A DNA stretch of 35,798 nucleotides from the NCBI GenBank assembly GCA_903945495.1, contig CAJAVU010000065.1:1-35798 (forward strand), written 5' to 3'. The notes beneath the pieces are model-generated. The model did not search any database, had not been told where the DNA came from, and worked only from the letters and a program-made list of their open reading frames with translations. This document shows, in pieces, positions 1 to 7,527 of the stretch (its first letter is position 1; every line of letters starts with the position of its first letter). The translations under genes were made by a program, and so were the position numbers. Source of the DNA: an uncultured Flavobacteriales bacterium. GTDB lineage: Bacteria > Bacteroidota > Bacteroidia > Flavobacteriales_D > Crocinitomicaceae.

Positions 1-131
1 CTATTGATAAATGGGATGGGAAACAAAATGGGCAAGTATTGAATGATGGGGTTTATTTTTATACCTATCAATTGGTTGGGCAAAATGGAGTTTTTTTGAA
101 AGGAGAGGGGTTTATTACCCTATTGAAATGA
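1..131 (+). CDS. C-terminal end of a T9SS type B (gliding-type) sorting domain protein, 5' partial
   Basis: The frame that opens at base 3 runs to a TGA at 129-131 and encodes about 42 residues. It has a W-D-G-K-Q-N-G-Q motif, then G-V-Y-F-Y, and ends G-F-I-T-L-L-K. This W.G..NG....GVYFY......G.ITLLK ending is the hallmark of the gliding-motility-associated C-terminal domain (CHU_C type), which directs large secreted or surface proteins through the type IX secretion system of Bacteroidota. The rest of the protein lies outside the window, so its own function cannot be judged. It is the best local evidence for the phylum. No terminator hairpin was noticed in the 210 bases that follow. Confidence 0.85.
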   Translation, partial: IDKWDGKQNGQVLNDGVYFYTYQLVGQNGVFLKGEGFITLLK

Positions 132-341
132 TTCATTTGTGATAATGTCGAATAAAGTCAGAGGTAATATGGTTTTATAAGCGATTTACGGAGAATTCGC
201 ATTTATTTACTTCTTAGAATTCGAAAAGATAATTCTTATGTAGGTGATTGATTAAATACTTTAAGGTTTAGATATAAGTAATTCCAAAATATTTATTTTA
301 TAAATATTCAAAATTCATGTTGGATGAAAAAAAATGTAATT

Positions 342-889
342 CTATTTGTTTTCCTCCGAAATAGAATCCGTTTTATCCTGTTCCTTTTCTGTCTTAAACA
401 GATTATTGAACAGTTCATCGAGTTTATCGGTGGCTTGTTTGGAGAACATTCCGACTAATCCGGAAATTGCCAGCATACCGTAAAGATTTATTTCTTCAGA
501 TGAGGTGCTTGTGAAGAGGCCTCCGCGGATAACAAAGTAAAATATCAATGCCAGGGCACTACCTACAAAGGGACGGAGGATGTACCACCAGATCCATCTT
601 CTTAAAATTTATCGTGGCCGATGTATCTTGAAAATGAAGTTGCTGTATGTATGAAACTTCCAGGCGCACCACTTAAGATTACCAATAATGCAAGTCTGGA
701 TTCTTTTTCAATGAATACTTTATGTCCGAACAGATAAACACATTTTTGGCCGTTGTCAGGTAAAAGGACATAACAGATGTAAATTAATATGCTGGCGAAT
801 GATATTAATCCGATCCCAAGAAAGGTTAAATAAAATGGGGCAATTTTATTATTCCCAGGACTTGTGAACCAATTTTTAAAATTACTCAT
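342..889 (-). pseudogene. Four-helix membrane protein split by a -1 frameshift
   Basis: The 5' half (889 to 602) encodes 95 residues with helices near residues 19-44 and 66-85, and stops at TAA (602-604) just after Y-I-G-H-D-K-F. Re-reading the last T of the TTT Phe codon (-1 shift at the TTTT run, 607-610 on the plus strand) continues as L-R-R-W-I-W-W-Y-I-L-R-P-F-V-G. The second half then adds two helices and ends near K-Q-A-T-D-K-L-D-E-L-F. The second half read alone has no ATG: it would need a TTG at 548, in the middle of a helix, or an ATT directly after an in-frame stop. One protein with a missing T is therefore the simplest reading. A sequencing error in the T run is possible. The gene follows the FRG gene by 9 nt. 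The restored protein resembles the intact 7854-8453 product in helix order and in its W..WY..RP..G..LAL motif. Confidence 0.7.
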
Positions 890-898
890 AGAAGTGGC

Positions 899-1915
899 TT
901 ATGAAATATTTTTGAATTTTTGAAATGCTGTTTTTGCAATAAGTTCTTCCTGCGGAAACATAAATTCACGATTTATTGGAATTGGTCTATTTTCGGTTAA
1001 ATAGCGTGTTATGTATTCGTTGAGACTTTTATGTATGTTCCAACATTTAATTTTCGGGAGATGAAATGTTTTTCCTATTTCTAATTCACCTGTAAAATGA
1101 TATTCTAAGGGATTGATGGGATCAGAATTGAAAACGAATAATCCGGCTTGGTTTATAATATTTAAATTATGTTGATTAAGGACTAAATTGAAATGAGGTA
1201 TTCCTTTAAGTGTAAATGAATAACCATTAGGAGAATAACCAGGAATATGAAATAATGTTAGACCATTAAAAGTTTCATATTTTAAACTTCCAATCCCGTC
1301 TAAAACATTTGAAATATCAATGTTATCATCAGGATGATTTTCTATTATCTGATCAATCTGGGACAAACTAAATTTAATATGATCAATTATTGAAGGAAAT
1401 ATGCGAGATGTCAATTTTGTATCAATTGAATAAATTGAACAATAATTATCAATATCGCTCGAAGGATAATGTTTTAAACCGTCTAAAGCGAAAAAAGCAG
1501 CGGAATCAAAGCGATATGTAAAATCCAAAAGAGGGGTTGGGGCTCCGTAATGCTGAAGAAAACTTAAAATTGACAAATCATATGCCGGATGGCCGAAAGC
1601 GTTATAATATTTTTCTAAAAGATTTGCTTGAAATGATTTAGCATTATCAATTTCCGCTTGAATAAAATTTTGATAACTTCTGCCTAAATTCGATAATTCT
1701 TCTCCATTCCAAAGCCGTTGAGCAGAATTAAAAAGTTTATATTTTGCTTCGGTTAGACCTCTGAAAATATATCTTGTACCGGTATCTAAAGACGGTTGGT
1801 CTTTAGCATCCGTCCAAAGTTTTGCTAATTCGTCAAATTCTTCTTTAGAATTTATAATCAAACACTCGAAGTATTTTGATTTTTCTTCGAGTGTTTCATA
1901 TGTTTCTATAATCAT
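899..1915 (-). CDS. FRG domain-containing protein
   Basis: This 338-aa soluble protein carries the two signatures of the FRG domain (PF08867). F-R-G is at residues 51-53 after T-R-Y-I, and Q-H-Y-G-A-P-T-P-L-L-D-F-T is at 121-133, followed by S-A-A-F-F-A-L. The domain is named for the F-R-G triplet and is common in accessory and defence islands, but its biochemical activity is not established. The remaining ~190 residues show no motif I recognise. The ATG at 1915 follows an unrecognised 303-aa gene by 62 nt, and the broken membrane-protein gene starts 9 nt downstream, so the three probably form an operon. A palindrome TGAGTA-N4-TACTCA (1965-1980) sits 50-65 nt upstream of the start. Confidence 0.85.
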   Translation of the reverse strand: MIIETYETLEEKSKYFECLIINSKEEFDELAKLWTDAKDQPSLDTGTRYIFRGLTEAKYKLFNSAQRLWNGEELSNLGRSYQNFIQAEIDNAKSFQANLLEKYYNAFGHPAYDLSILSFLQHYGAPTPLLDFTYRFDSAAFFALDGLKHYPSSDIDNYCSIYSIDTKLTSRIFPSIIDHIKFSLSQIDQIIENHPDDNIDISNVLDGIGSLKYETFNGLTLFHIPGYSPNGYSFTLKGIPHFNLVLNQHNLNIINQAGLFVFNSDPINPLEYHFTGELEIGKTFHLPKIKCWNIHKSLNEYITRYLTENRPIPINREFMFPQEELIAKTAFQKFKNIS

Positions 1916-1964
1916 GAAACAATATTTTTTTGATAAAATTGAGAAAAATTAAGGCCCAAAACAA

Positions 1965-1980
1965 TGAGTATAAATACTCA
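1965..1980. promoter_or_regulatory. Palindromic operator candidate, AGTA-N4-TACT type (upstream of FRG gene)
   Basis: TGAGTA-TAAA-TACTCA is a perfect 6-bp-arm palindrome with a 4-nt spacer. It overlaps the stop codon of the 303-aa gene and lies about 50 nt before the FRG start. Its AGTA-N4-TACT core recurs at 2999-3020 and 4094-4109, and with one mismatch at 4242-4257 and 4288-4303. NarL/LuxR-type regulators bind short inverted repeats of this size, so the nearby response regulators are the obvious candidates. That link is inference. Confidence 0.5.
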
Positions 1981-2889
1981 ATTTTTAGGTGTATAAAAAA
2001 AAGAGGGCATGTTGGTAGTCAATAAATTCTCTGCAATCTGGTTACCGGTATGCTGTGCGAGAGCTCCTTGGTTATTTTTAGAATTAAGCTTCGCATTATA
2101 AAAGCAAGCGAAAAAAGCAGCTGGATCGATATAATTCAAAATCTCTTCTCTAAGGTGGCGATTTTCGAAGAACAGTTTTGAAGCTGCGCCAGTATCTGGA
2201 ATGTGTGGAGCCGCAATTACTTTTGAATGAGGTATTGCACCTTGGAGAATAGGGTTGAAAATTTTCTCTAATGTTGGATCGTACCTGTAATCGTCTAAAA
2301 TAATTTCGAAACTAAAATTTTGAGGATCAAACTTTCCTATACTATCACCAGCAGTAACATTTGGATATGTACTCGTGCTATTCGCAACAAACGAAAAAGA
2401 AATAGGCGACACACCAGGTTCAATTTCGAACTCCAAAGCCTTTATCGATACTGCGGGCGCTGCGATATTATTATCAATTGAATCTGGATGTGTTTCCCAA
2501 ATATAATCTATCCAATCAATACCATTTCCACTATTAGCGAGGTCTATTCCATTTAGTAGGGAATCAATCAAAACTCCATGGTAAACAAAATATTTTATTG
2601 TTGGCAATGAAATTTCAGAAACCTCCGATGGTTGTGTTGATGGTTTTAAAATGATCGAACAAGTAGTCGCAAGTGGATCTTCAGAAAGATAGACTGCGGC
2701 CCGACCGTTCGTCACAGCATATGCAAAGGGAGAAACTGCACTATTTGACCGATGATTTGAGGAAATTTGGAATTTTTCCAAACCAGACGACAAACTAAGA
2801 CTTCCGAACGCCTCCTGAGCAGTTTGCCCATTGCCTGTCCCTATTAAATCCAAAAGTTCAGGGTTAGTAAAAAAATAAAAATCTGGCAT
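1978..2889 (-). CDS. Hypothetical protein, 303 aa, first gene of the FRG cassette
   Basis: I do not recognise this family. The protein has no signal peptide or membrane helix. It is rich in Ser, Asn and Pro with many short beta-like stretches. Visible features are K-Y-F-V-Y-H-G-V-L near residue 100, D-W-I-D-Y-I-W-E near 125, and a C-terminal helical part with H-L-R-E-E-I-L-N-Y-I-D-P-A-A-F-F-A-C-F-Y near 245-264. The ATG at 2889 starts a clean frame ending at 1978, and the FRG gene follows after 62 nt on the same strand, which suggests joint function. A 22-bp palindrome of the AGTA-N4-TACT type lies about 110 nt upstream of the start. No function is proposed. Confidence 0.75.
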   Translation of the reverse strand: MPDFYFFTNPELLDLIGTGNGQTAQEAFGSLSLSSGLEKFQISSNHRSNSAVSPFAYAVTNGRAAVYLSEDPLATTCSIILKPSTQPSEVSEISLPTIKYFVYHGVLIDSLLNGIDLANSGNGIDWIDYIWETHPDSIDNNIAAPAVSIKALEFEIEPGVSPISFSFVANSTSTYPNVTAGDSIGKFDPQNFSFEIILDDYRYDPTLEKIFNPILQGAIPHSKVIAAPHIPDTGAASKLFFENRHLREEILNYIDPAAFFACFYNAKLNSKNNQGALAQHTGNQIAENLLTTNMPSFFYTPKN

Positions 2890-2998
2890 CTGTTTACTTA
2901 TTTAACATCTATTTCTTTATGTAACCAATTTGTAATTGACAAATCAAATGCTGACCAATCTAACATATTATTTAATTCAATATTGCATCGTTTGATCA

Positions 2999-3020
2999 AA
3001 ATGAGTATTACTACTCATTT
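2999..3020. promoter_or_regulatory. Palindromic operator candidate, 9-bp arms, AGTA-N4-TACT core
   Basis: AAATGAGTA-TTAC-TACTCATTT is a perfect inverted repeat with 9-bp arms and the 4-nt spacer shared by its relatives in this region. It lies in the 210-nt gap between the 303-aa gene (start 2889) and the end of the orphan response regulator (3100). It is the longest and most regular of the five sites, and most likely controls the FRG operon. Confidence 0.55.
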
Positions 3021-3099
3021 GATTTTGAACGAAATGGCAAAAAATGGTTACGTTTTTCATTAAAGGTTGCTGTTACCAAAACTTTCAAAAGAATAACAC

Positions 3100-3789
3100 T
3101 TAATCAAAAACCACCTTTTTATCGGCACTAATTCGAACTAGTCCATTGCTAAGTGCGTAAACCAAAAGACTAATATTGTTTCTAGCGCCAATTTTACTGT
3201 TAATATGATTGCGATGGTTTTCAACTGTTCGTATGCTGATAAACAGTTTTTCTGATATCTTCTTGGAACACATTTCCTGACATGTCAATCTTAGTACTTC
3301 GATTTCCCTTTCAGAAAGGGACTTGGTTTCTCTTTTTGGAATGATGACCTCATTTTGAATCAATTTGTCTAGTAAATCAACCGGATACATGTTATTGAAA
3401 TAGTAGCCTTGTTGCATTACACCATATATGGCATCTAATAAATCTTCAATTTCGCAATCCTTCGGTAAAAAGGCATGAGCTCCTTTTCTGATGAATTCAG
3501 ATATTGTGAGATCATCGTAAAACATGCTCAAAATCACAATCTTAATATTTGGGAATTCATATTTGATGATTTTCAACGCTTCCGAACCTGTCATGACCGG
3601 CATGTGGATATCGAGAATAATAACATCAACCAGATTTTTCCTCAATTCATAAATTAATTCCTGACCATTGGCAACATGAAAAACAACTTGAAAGTTATTA
3701 TTACTATGATGCAAGGCATCTGCCAATGCCTTTCGGTATACATTATGATCTTCGGCTAGGGCAAGCCTAATTATTTTATCATTGGGCAT
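3100..3789 (-). CDS. LuxR/NarL-family response regulator (orphan)
   Basis: This 229-aa cytoplasmic protein has an N-terminal receiver domain and a C-terminal LuxR-type helix-turn-helix. Receiver residues are the acidic pair E13/D14, the phospho-acceptor D60 in I-I-L-D-I-H-M-P, S88 in V-I-L-S-M, and K110 in F-L-P-K-D. The DNA-binding domain starts near L-S-E-R-E-I-E-V-L-R-L (residue ~158) and contains I-S-I-R-T-V-E-N-H-R. It is encoded opposite to module A across a 640-bp gap, with no kinase on its own strand, so it may be phosphorylated by the module A kinase (5374-6213). It resembles the regulators at 6191-6970 and 14626-15282. Several AGTA-N4-TACT palindromes lie around it, which would fit autoregulation, but that is inference. 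Confidence 0.9.
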   Translation of the reverse strand: MPNDKIIRLALAEDHNVYRKALADALHHSNNNFQVVFHVANGQELIYELRKNLVDVIILDIHMPVMTGSEALKIIKYEFPNIKIVILSMFYDDLTISEFIRKGAHAFLPKDCEIEDLLDAIYGVMQQGYYFNNMYPVDLLDKLIQNEVIIPKRETKSLSEREIEVLRLTCQEMCSKKISEKLFISIRTVENHRNHINSKIGARNNISLLVYALSNGLVRISADKKVVFD

Positions 3790-4093
3790 TAGTTTATAGA
3801 TTTAGTTTCAATTCAATTCCCAGGATGCACAAGCAATATTCATTTGAGCTTTTTGATACTTACATTTTCTGATTTTTAATCATGTAATTACCTCTATAAA
3901 TACTCTTGCATTCCGGTTGAAACTAAACTAGCATTTTACTTTCGGGGTATTTTTTCAATTGATTTCAGAAGTGACAAATGCGGCAATTGAGAATCTTGAA
4001 AGTTTCTCATATCCAATGTGTCAATTTGTATTGTTTTGTACAATGCTTCAATGGGTAATCCAATGGCAAATAATAGGATATGTACTAAAATGT

Positions 4094-4109
4094 ATAGTAT
4101 TTATACTAT
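4094..4109. promoter_or_regulatory. Palindromic operator candidate ATAGTA-N4-TACTAT
   Basis: ATAGTA-TTTA-TACTAT is perfectly palindromic (16 bp) and keeps the AGTA-N4-TACT core found at 1965-1980 and 2999-3020. It lies 305 nt before the regulator start at 3789 and 320 nt before module A, so it could serve either side of the divergent gap. Confidence 0.5.
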
Positions 4110-4241
4110 TGATTTAGTGAATCACTTGTCGTTTTTAACGAAATGAATCATGATTTTAATTTCCCTTAAAATTATTTTGGAAAAGTAAAAAAAGAGGAAA
4201 AGAATGACTTGAATAAGGATTAAGGGGTAAAATGATTTCAA

Positions 4242-4257
4242 ATAGTATAAACACTAT
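4242..4257. promoter_or_regulatory. Operator candidate, one mismatch (AGTA-N4-CACT)
   Basis: ATAGTA-TAAA-CACTAT matches the 4094 palindrome except for one base in the right arm. It is 172 nt upstream of the module A start. Confidence 0.4.
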
Positions 4258-4287
4258 AATGGAATATAGAACATATACCATTTGTTA

Positions 4288-4303
4288 CTGGTACAAATAC
4301 TAT
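4288..4303. promoter_or_regulatory. Operator candidate, one mismatch (GGTA-N4-TACT)
   Basis: The core is GGTA-CAAA-TACT, with one mismatch in the left arm. It lies 46 nt downstream of the preceding site and about 126 nt before the module A start codon. Two spaced imperfect sites ahead of a promoter are typical of cooperative LuxR-type binding, but no experiment supports this here. Confidence 0.35.
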
Positions 4304-4428
4304 TTCACTCTTTAACTTATAAACTTAAATACTTTGTATTCAATTAAATGGCAGTAGAATGACACTTTGAAGTGAAAATAAAGCACTATCGGGCAGGCTA
4401 ATTTTAAGAAACTTAAAACTTTAAAATT

Positions 4429-4743
4429 ATGTCATTTATTGGAAACGAAGGAAAAGAAGTAACTTTGGCTGAGGCATCAGCATGGACAGAAAATTACAGA
4501 GCAACAATAACAAAAGGGGACACGTTGGCTCATTTTGTTGGAAAAGATCAATTAATGAAAATATTAGATCAAGCAGAATGTGTTGGAGTAAGACACTATT
4601 ATGGAATTGATGAAGATGGAGCGAAAGTTCTTATTGCCGTAGGAGTAACAAGCGATGAAAACGATATGACTGAAGGTATTATTATCGAACGAATGATAGC
4701 TTGCCCACCAAGATGTTCAACAAGAAATAATTTAAACAGTTAA
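4429..4743 (+). CDS. Small protein with C-terminal CPxxC motif, first gene of signalling module A
   Basis: This 104-aa protein has no signal peptide or membrane helix and is clearly homologous to the 103-aa product of 16735-17046. Shared positions are E-G near the N-terminus, T-L-A-E, a G-K in the middle, V-G-[VI]-R, I-D-x-D-G, V-G-V, E-N-D and the ending C-P-x-x-C-x-x-R-N-x-L-N-S. The two spaced Cys suggest metal binding or a disulphide. I know similar small proteins only as uncharacterised Bacteroidota proteins. The gene is followed after 1 nt by a 7TM protein gene (TTG start), then a kinase and a regulator. Its place at the head of a sensor operon, in two copies, suggests it is the signal, the signal receptor or the main regulated output. 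Confidence 0.85.
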   Translation: MSFIGNEGKEVTLAEASAWTENYRATITKGDTLAHFVGKDQLMKILDQAECVGVRHYYGIDEDGAKVLIAVGVTSDENDMTEGIIIERMIACPPRCSTRNNLNS

Positions 4744-4744
4744 T

Positions 4745-5392
4745 TTGACAAAATATTATGAGATATTGCTTCAAATAGGATTATTGAGTCATCAACTTCC
4801 AGTCCTTATTGTGGTTTATAATCTTTTAAAATACAGGGGTGCGCCATTGATGGAAAAACTCCTGTATTTTTTTGTCATATACAATGGAATTGTCATATTA
4901 GTAGAGCAATTCATTTTATTGGGAAGGATCAACAACTTCAATCCTATCTTTAATATACAATCCTTTCTAGATACTACACTTTTCCTCTTGATTTTAAGCT
5001 TAATACTCAATAAGCAACGGTTTATGAAACTCACGGTAGTAGTAACCATTTTATTCTGTTTCTTCGGGATAATTGAAATTGTGAATTGGAACTCTATTTA
5101 TTCAATAAATACCTTGAGTAACAGCATCGGTAAATTTCTGGTGGTAATTAGTTCTGTTTATGTTATTTATCAATTAACCACTTCCATTTCAACTGAATTG
5201 AACAAAGGTCACTTAGTTGTTGCTCTGACATTTCTGTTTTATACCCTTTTAAGTTTGGTTATTGCATTGTTTGAAGAGATTGTCAGAGAAAATAATGATT
5301 CATTTTTTGAAAAAATCTGGATGATCCAAATTTCTCTAGGAATTTTATTTAATGTTTCTCTTAGCTTTGGAATATGGCTTATGAAAAAGTAA
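4745..5392 (+). CDS. Seven-helix integral membrane protein of signalling module A
   Basis: The 215-aa product is almost entirely hydrophobic, with about seven predicted helices (roughly residues 7-28, 36-57, 67-88, 92-112, 122-143, 154-176 and 190-212). The start is TTG at 4745, one base after the stop of the small-protein gene. The next in-frame ATG would remove the first helix, and the module B counterpart (16049-16729) also begins with TTG just after its small-protein stop. The 3' end overlaps the kinase gene by 19 nt, indicating translational coupling. The likely role is the membrane input subunit for the kinase, a split version of 7TM-receptor kinases. This is inferred from gene order and topology, as no ligand motif is visible. 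Confidence 0.8.
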   Translation: MTKYYEILLQIGLLSHQLPVLIVVYNLLKYRGAPLMEKLLYFFVIYNGIVILVEQFILLGRINNFNPIFNIQSFLDTTLFLLILSLILNKQRFMKLTVVVTILFCFFGIIEIVNWNSIYSINTLSNSIGKFLVVISSVYVIYQLTTSISTELNKGHLVVALTFLFYTLLSLVIALFEEIVRENNDSFFEKIWMIQISLGILFNVSLSFGIWLMKK

Positions 5393-6213
5393 TATTCCAA
5401 GCAATTATATTGAGTATAATTTTTTTAATTATCCTCATATTTTCATTTCTCATAATTCTACGTCAAAACAGAATGAAACGAATAGGAGAAAAGGAAAGGT
5501 ATAAGTTGGAATTAAAGAATAAGGAATTAGAAATGATGAATGCTGTTGTGCTTGCCCAAGAAACGGAGCGCACAAAGATTGCTCGGAATCTTCATGATGA
5601 AATTGGCGCAATTTTATCAATGGCGCAAAGAAACCTTAGTTCGGTTCTAAAAACGGTTTCAAAAGAAGATTCAATCAGAGAAGATATATCATTTACGGTA
5701 GATGTTTTGGATCAATCGATATCAAAAATCAGATCGATATCCCACGAAATGATCCCGCATTACCTCGTGAAATTTGGTTTAAAAAAAACGCTTCAGCGGT
5801 TAACTGAACAAACTCAAAAGACACTAGGGAACCCGTGTACTTTCACTTCCGCAATTGATGAAGATTTTCAATTAGATCAACAAAATGAAATACATTTTTA
5901 CTGCACGATTCTAGAGTTATTGAACAATGTGCTCAAGCACGCATATCCGAGTGTAATTCATCTCTATCTTGATAAAAAAGGTAAACACCTACATCTCAAA
6001 TTGGAACATGATGGAATTGCCATCAGCCAAACCGATTATGAATACTTAAGAAAAAACACGGACGGTATAGGATTAGAGTCTATTACGCATAGGTTAAATC
6101 TCATCTCAGGAGAGTTGCTTTTTCAACGATTTACAAAAGGTGGCACCATCGAACTTGCCATGCCCATTAATATCACTAATCATTTAGTCAATGAAAAAGT
6201 CCAGTTATCGTAA
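5374..6213 (+). CDS. Membrane-anchored sensor histidine kinase (HisKA_3 type), module A
   Basis: This 279-aa protein has one N-terminal helix (residues ~8-29), then a coiled linker, a HisKA_3 dimerisation/phospho-acceptor segment with H74 in I-A-R-N-L-H-D-E-I-G, and an HATPase domain. The N-box is E-L-L-N-N-V-L-K-H-A (~181-190) and a G-box is D-G-I-G-L-E-S-I (~230-237). The first G-box reads E-H-D-G-I-A-I, which lacks the usual D-N-G-x-G. There is no extracellular sensor domain, so the neighbouring 7TM protein probably supplies input. The ATG at 5374 overlaps the 7TM gene by 19 nt, and the regulator gene overlaps the end by 23 nt. The kinase probably phosphorylates the regulator at 6191-6970, and perhaps the orphan at 3100-3789. 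Confidence 0.9.
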   Translation: MAYEKVIFQAIILSIIFLIILIFSFLIILRQNRMKRIGEKERYKLELKNKELEMMNAVVLAQETERTKIARNLHDEIGAILSMAQRNLSSVLKTVSKEDSIREDISFTVDVLDQSISKIRSISHEMIPHYLVKFGLKKTLQRLTEQTQKTLGNPCTFTSAIDEDFQLDQQNEIHFYCTILELLNNVLKHAYPSVIHLYLDKKGKHLHLKLEHDGIAISQTDYEYLRKNTDGIGLESITHRLNLISGELLFQRFTKGGTIELAMPINITNHLVNEKVQLS

Positions 6214-6970
6214 GCCGGAAAATATCGTAAGGGTTGCTGTCGTTGAGGATCACACAGTAGTTCGACAATGTCTTGTACAAATGCTAAAAAAAGAGCAGCA
6301 GGTCGTTGTGGCATTTCATTCTGAAAATGGGAAGGAATTTTTAAGCAAATTACCCAATTATAGCATTGATATCGTTTTACTTGATCTCGATATGCCAGTA
6401 ATGGATGGAAGGGAAACCTTAAAGATAATACGCAGAGATCACCCTCAAGTTAAGGTGATTATGTTGAGCATGTATGAAGATCCCTGGATAGTATCGGAAC
6501 TCATAAAAGAAGGCGCACGCAGTTTCTTGAAAAAGAATTGCACATTCGATGAAATGATGGATGCACTTTTCGATGTCAAATTTAAAGGAACTCACACCAC
6601 AGATGTGGTAGAGGCATCCATGTTTTCCCAATATGATCATGAATTGGTCAAAAATGAGAATATACTTCGTTACCAGATTTCTACACGCGATCAACTAATT
6701 TTAAAACTAATTTGCGACGGCAAGACAAGTGAAGATATAGCTCAAAGAATGAATCTTTCGAAAAAATCAATTGATGCAATTCGTTCAGACTTATTGAAAA
6801 AAATAGGAGCGAAAAATCCTGCTGAACTTGTTAGAAAAAGTATCCTTCAAGGCTTATATAAGGCAAGAACAGATGAGGAGATACAGGAGGAAGAGAACTC
6901 AATTGAGCAAGAAAAGAAGAGTCGAAGAATAGACCGGTTGAAAAATATTTCCTCTGATTCCGATATTTGA
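6191..6970 (+). CDS. LuxR/NarL-family response regulator, module A
   Basis: This 259-aa protein has a receiver domain followed by a LuxR-type HTH. The acidic pair is E19/D20, the phospho-acceptor is D65 in V-L-L-D-L-D-M-P, the switch Ser is in V-I-M-L-S-M, and the Lys is in F-L-K-K-N. The HTH region runs from about S-T-R-D-Q-L-I-L-K-L to K-I-G-A-K-N-P-A-E-L-V. It differs from the usual consensus: the recognition helix reads L-S-K-K-S-I-D-A-I-R-S-D where T-V-x-x-H is common. A highly charged 45-residue tail (E-E-E-N-S-I-E-Q-E-K-K) extends beyond the normal end of the family. The gene overlaps the kinase by 23 nt. It is the most likely regulator binding the AGTA-N4-TACT sites upstream, by proximity only. 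Confidence 0.88.
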   Translation: MKKSSYRKPENIVRVAVVEDHTVVRQCLVQMLKKEQQVVVAFHSENGKEFLSKLPNYSIDIVLLDLDMPVMDGRETLKIIRRDHPQVKVIMLSMYEDPWIVSELIKEGARSFLKKNCTFDEMMDALFDVKFKGTHTTDVVEASMFSQYDHELVKNENILRYQISTRDQLILKLICDGKTSEDIAQRMNLSKKSIDAIRSDLLKKIGAKNPAELVRKSILQGLYKARTDEEIQEEENSIEQEKKSRRIDRLKNISSDSDI

Positions 6971-7118
6971 CAAGTAGTATCAATCCGAATACATACTAGT
7001 AATTATACCATTTTCCGGATTCTGAAAGCCACGTAGTGTCTGGCTTGGGTTATCATTCTTCAATTTGATGAAAAATCCCCTTGTTATTACCGCTTAATTT
7101 AGTGGTAAACAAACTACT

Positions 7119-7331
7119 ATGCCTAAATTTCGTTTAAACAAACATCGACAAAATCCTAATAATAATCATGAGGTCCACAAGGAGTCCTGTCGTCATTTTT
7201 CTATTCTGACTTCATATATTGAACTTGGTGAATTTGTATTCTGCTCGACAGCATTACAAACGGCCAGGGATTACGGTTTTACTAACGTTGATGGATGCAA
7301 AGAATGTTGTATTGAATGTCATACCGGGTAG
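7119..7331 (+). CDS. Small Cys/His-rich protein, 70 aa
   Basis: The product is soluble and rich in Cys and His: E-V-H-K-E-S-C, then F-C-S-T-A, then D-G-C-K-E-C-C-I-E-C-H-T-G at the C-terminus. The spacing suggests a small zinc-binding fold. It resembles short uncharacterised Bacteroidota proteins with a V-H-K-x-x-C ... L-G-x-F ... G-C-x-x-C-x-x-x-C-H pattern. The ATG at 7119 gives the whole conserved part. It stands alone on the plus strand, 148 nt after module A. A weak relative of the nearby operators (AGTA-N4-TACC, 6998-7009) lies upstream. Confidence 0.7.
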   Translation: MPKFRLNKHRQNPNNNHEVHKESCRHFSILTSYIELGEFVFCSTALQTARDYGFTNVDGCKECCIECHTG

Positions 7332-7389
7332 AAGGTTAATTTGACTAGAAATTGAAAATAAATGATTTAAATACTAATACAGAATATTC

Positions 7390-7509
7390 ATGGCGAAGAA
7401 ATATGGGAATGATAACCTAAAGAAAAAGGGTCAAGACAGCAAATTAGATGGGAGCAAATACGAAAAGTGGGAGAAGGGAAAAACAAAACCATGTAAACCG
7501 AAAAAATAA
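7390..7509 (+). CDS. Possible very small Lys-rich protein, 39 aa
   Basis: A frame from ATG 7390 to TAA 7509 encodes a 39-aa peptide beginning M-A-K-K-Y-G-N-D-N, with about one third Lys and Gly-Lys-rich segments (E-K-W-E-K-G-K-T-K-P). It fills the gap between two plus-strand genes, ends 18 nt before the next start, and has the composition of small nucleic-acid-binding peptides. No family is recognised and the length gives little statistical support. Confidence 0.35.
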   Translation: MAKKYGNDNLKKKGQDSKLDGSKYEKWEKGKTKPCKPKK

Positions 7510-7527
7510 TTAAAAGAAGTATTGAAA

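Larger units (their letters stand above)
3790..4428. other. Divergent intergenic region (639 bp) with clustered palindromes, no gene
   Basis: No convincing coding frame is present on either strand. The region separates the orphan regulator (minus strand) from module A (plus strand). It contains three sites of the AGTA-N4-TACT family (4094-4109, 4242-4257, 4288-4303) and a weak half-matching one (TCTA-TAAA-TACT, 3893-3904) nearer the regulator start. No exact TAnnTTTG promoter box was found for module A. The closest is TACTTTG near 4331, which is one base short. Confidence 0.6.

Noticed and set aside
131-341. Left attachment repeat of the tRNA-Asp 3' end
   Set aside because: I searched by eye for GGTCTGGACGGG or its parts and found none in this gap, so no element boundary is claimed here.
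602-612. Programmed -1 frameshift in the membrane-protein gene
   Set aside because: The 0-frame reads T-AAA-TTT-TAA, which is not an X-XXY-YYZ slippery heptamer, and no downstream pseudoknot was seen. Mutation or read error is simpler.
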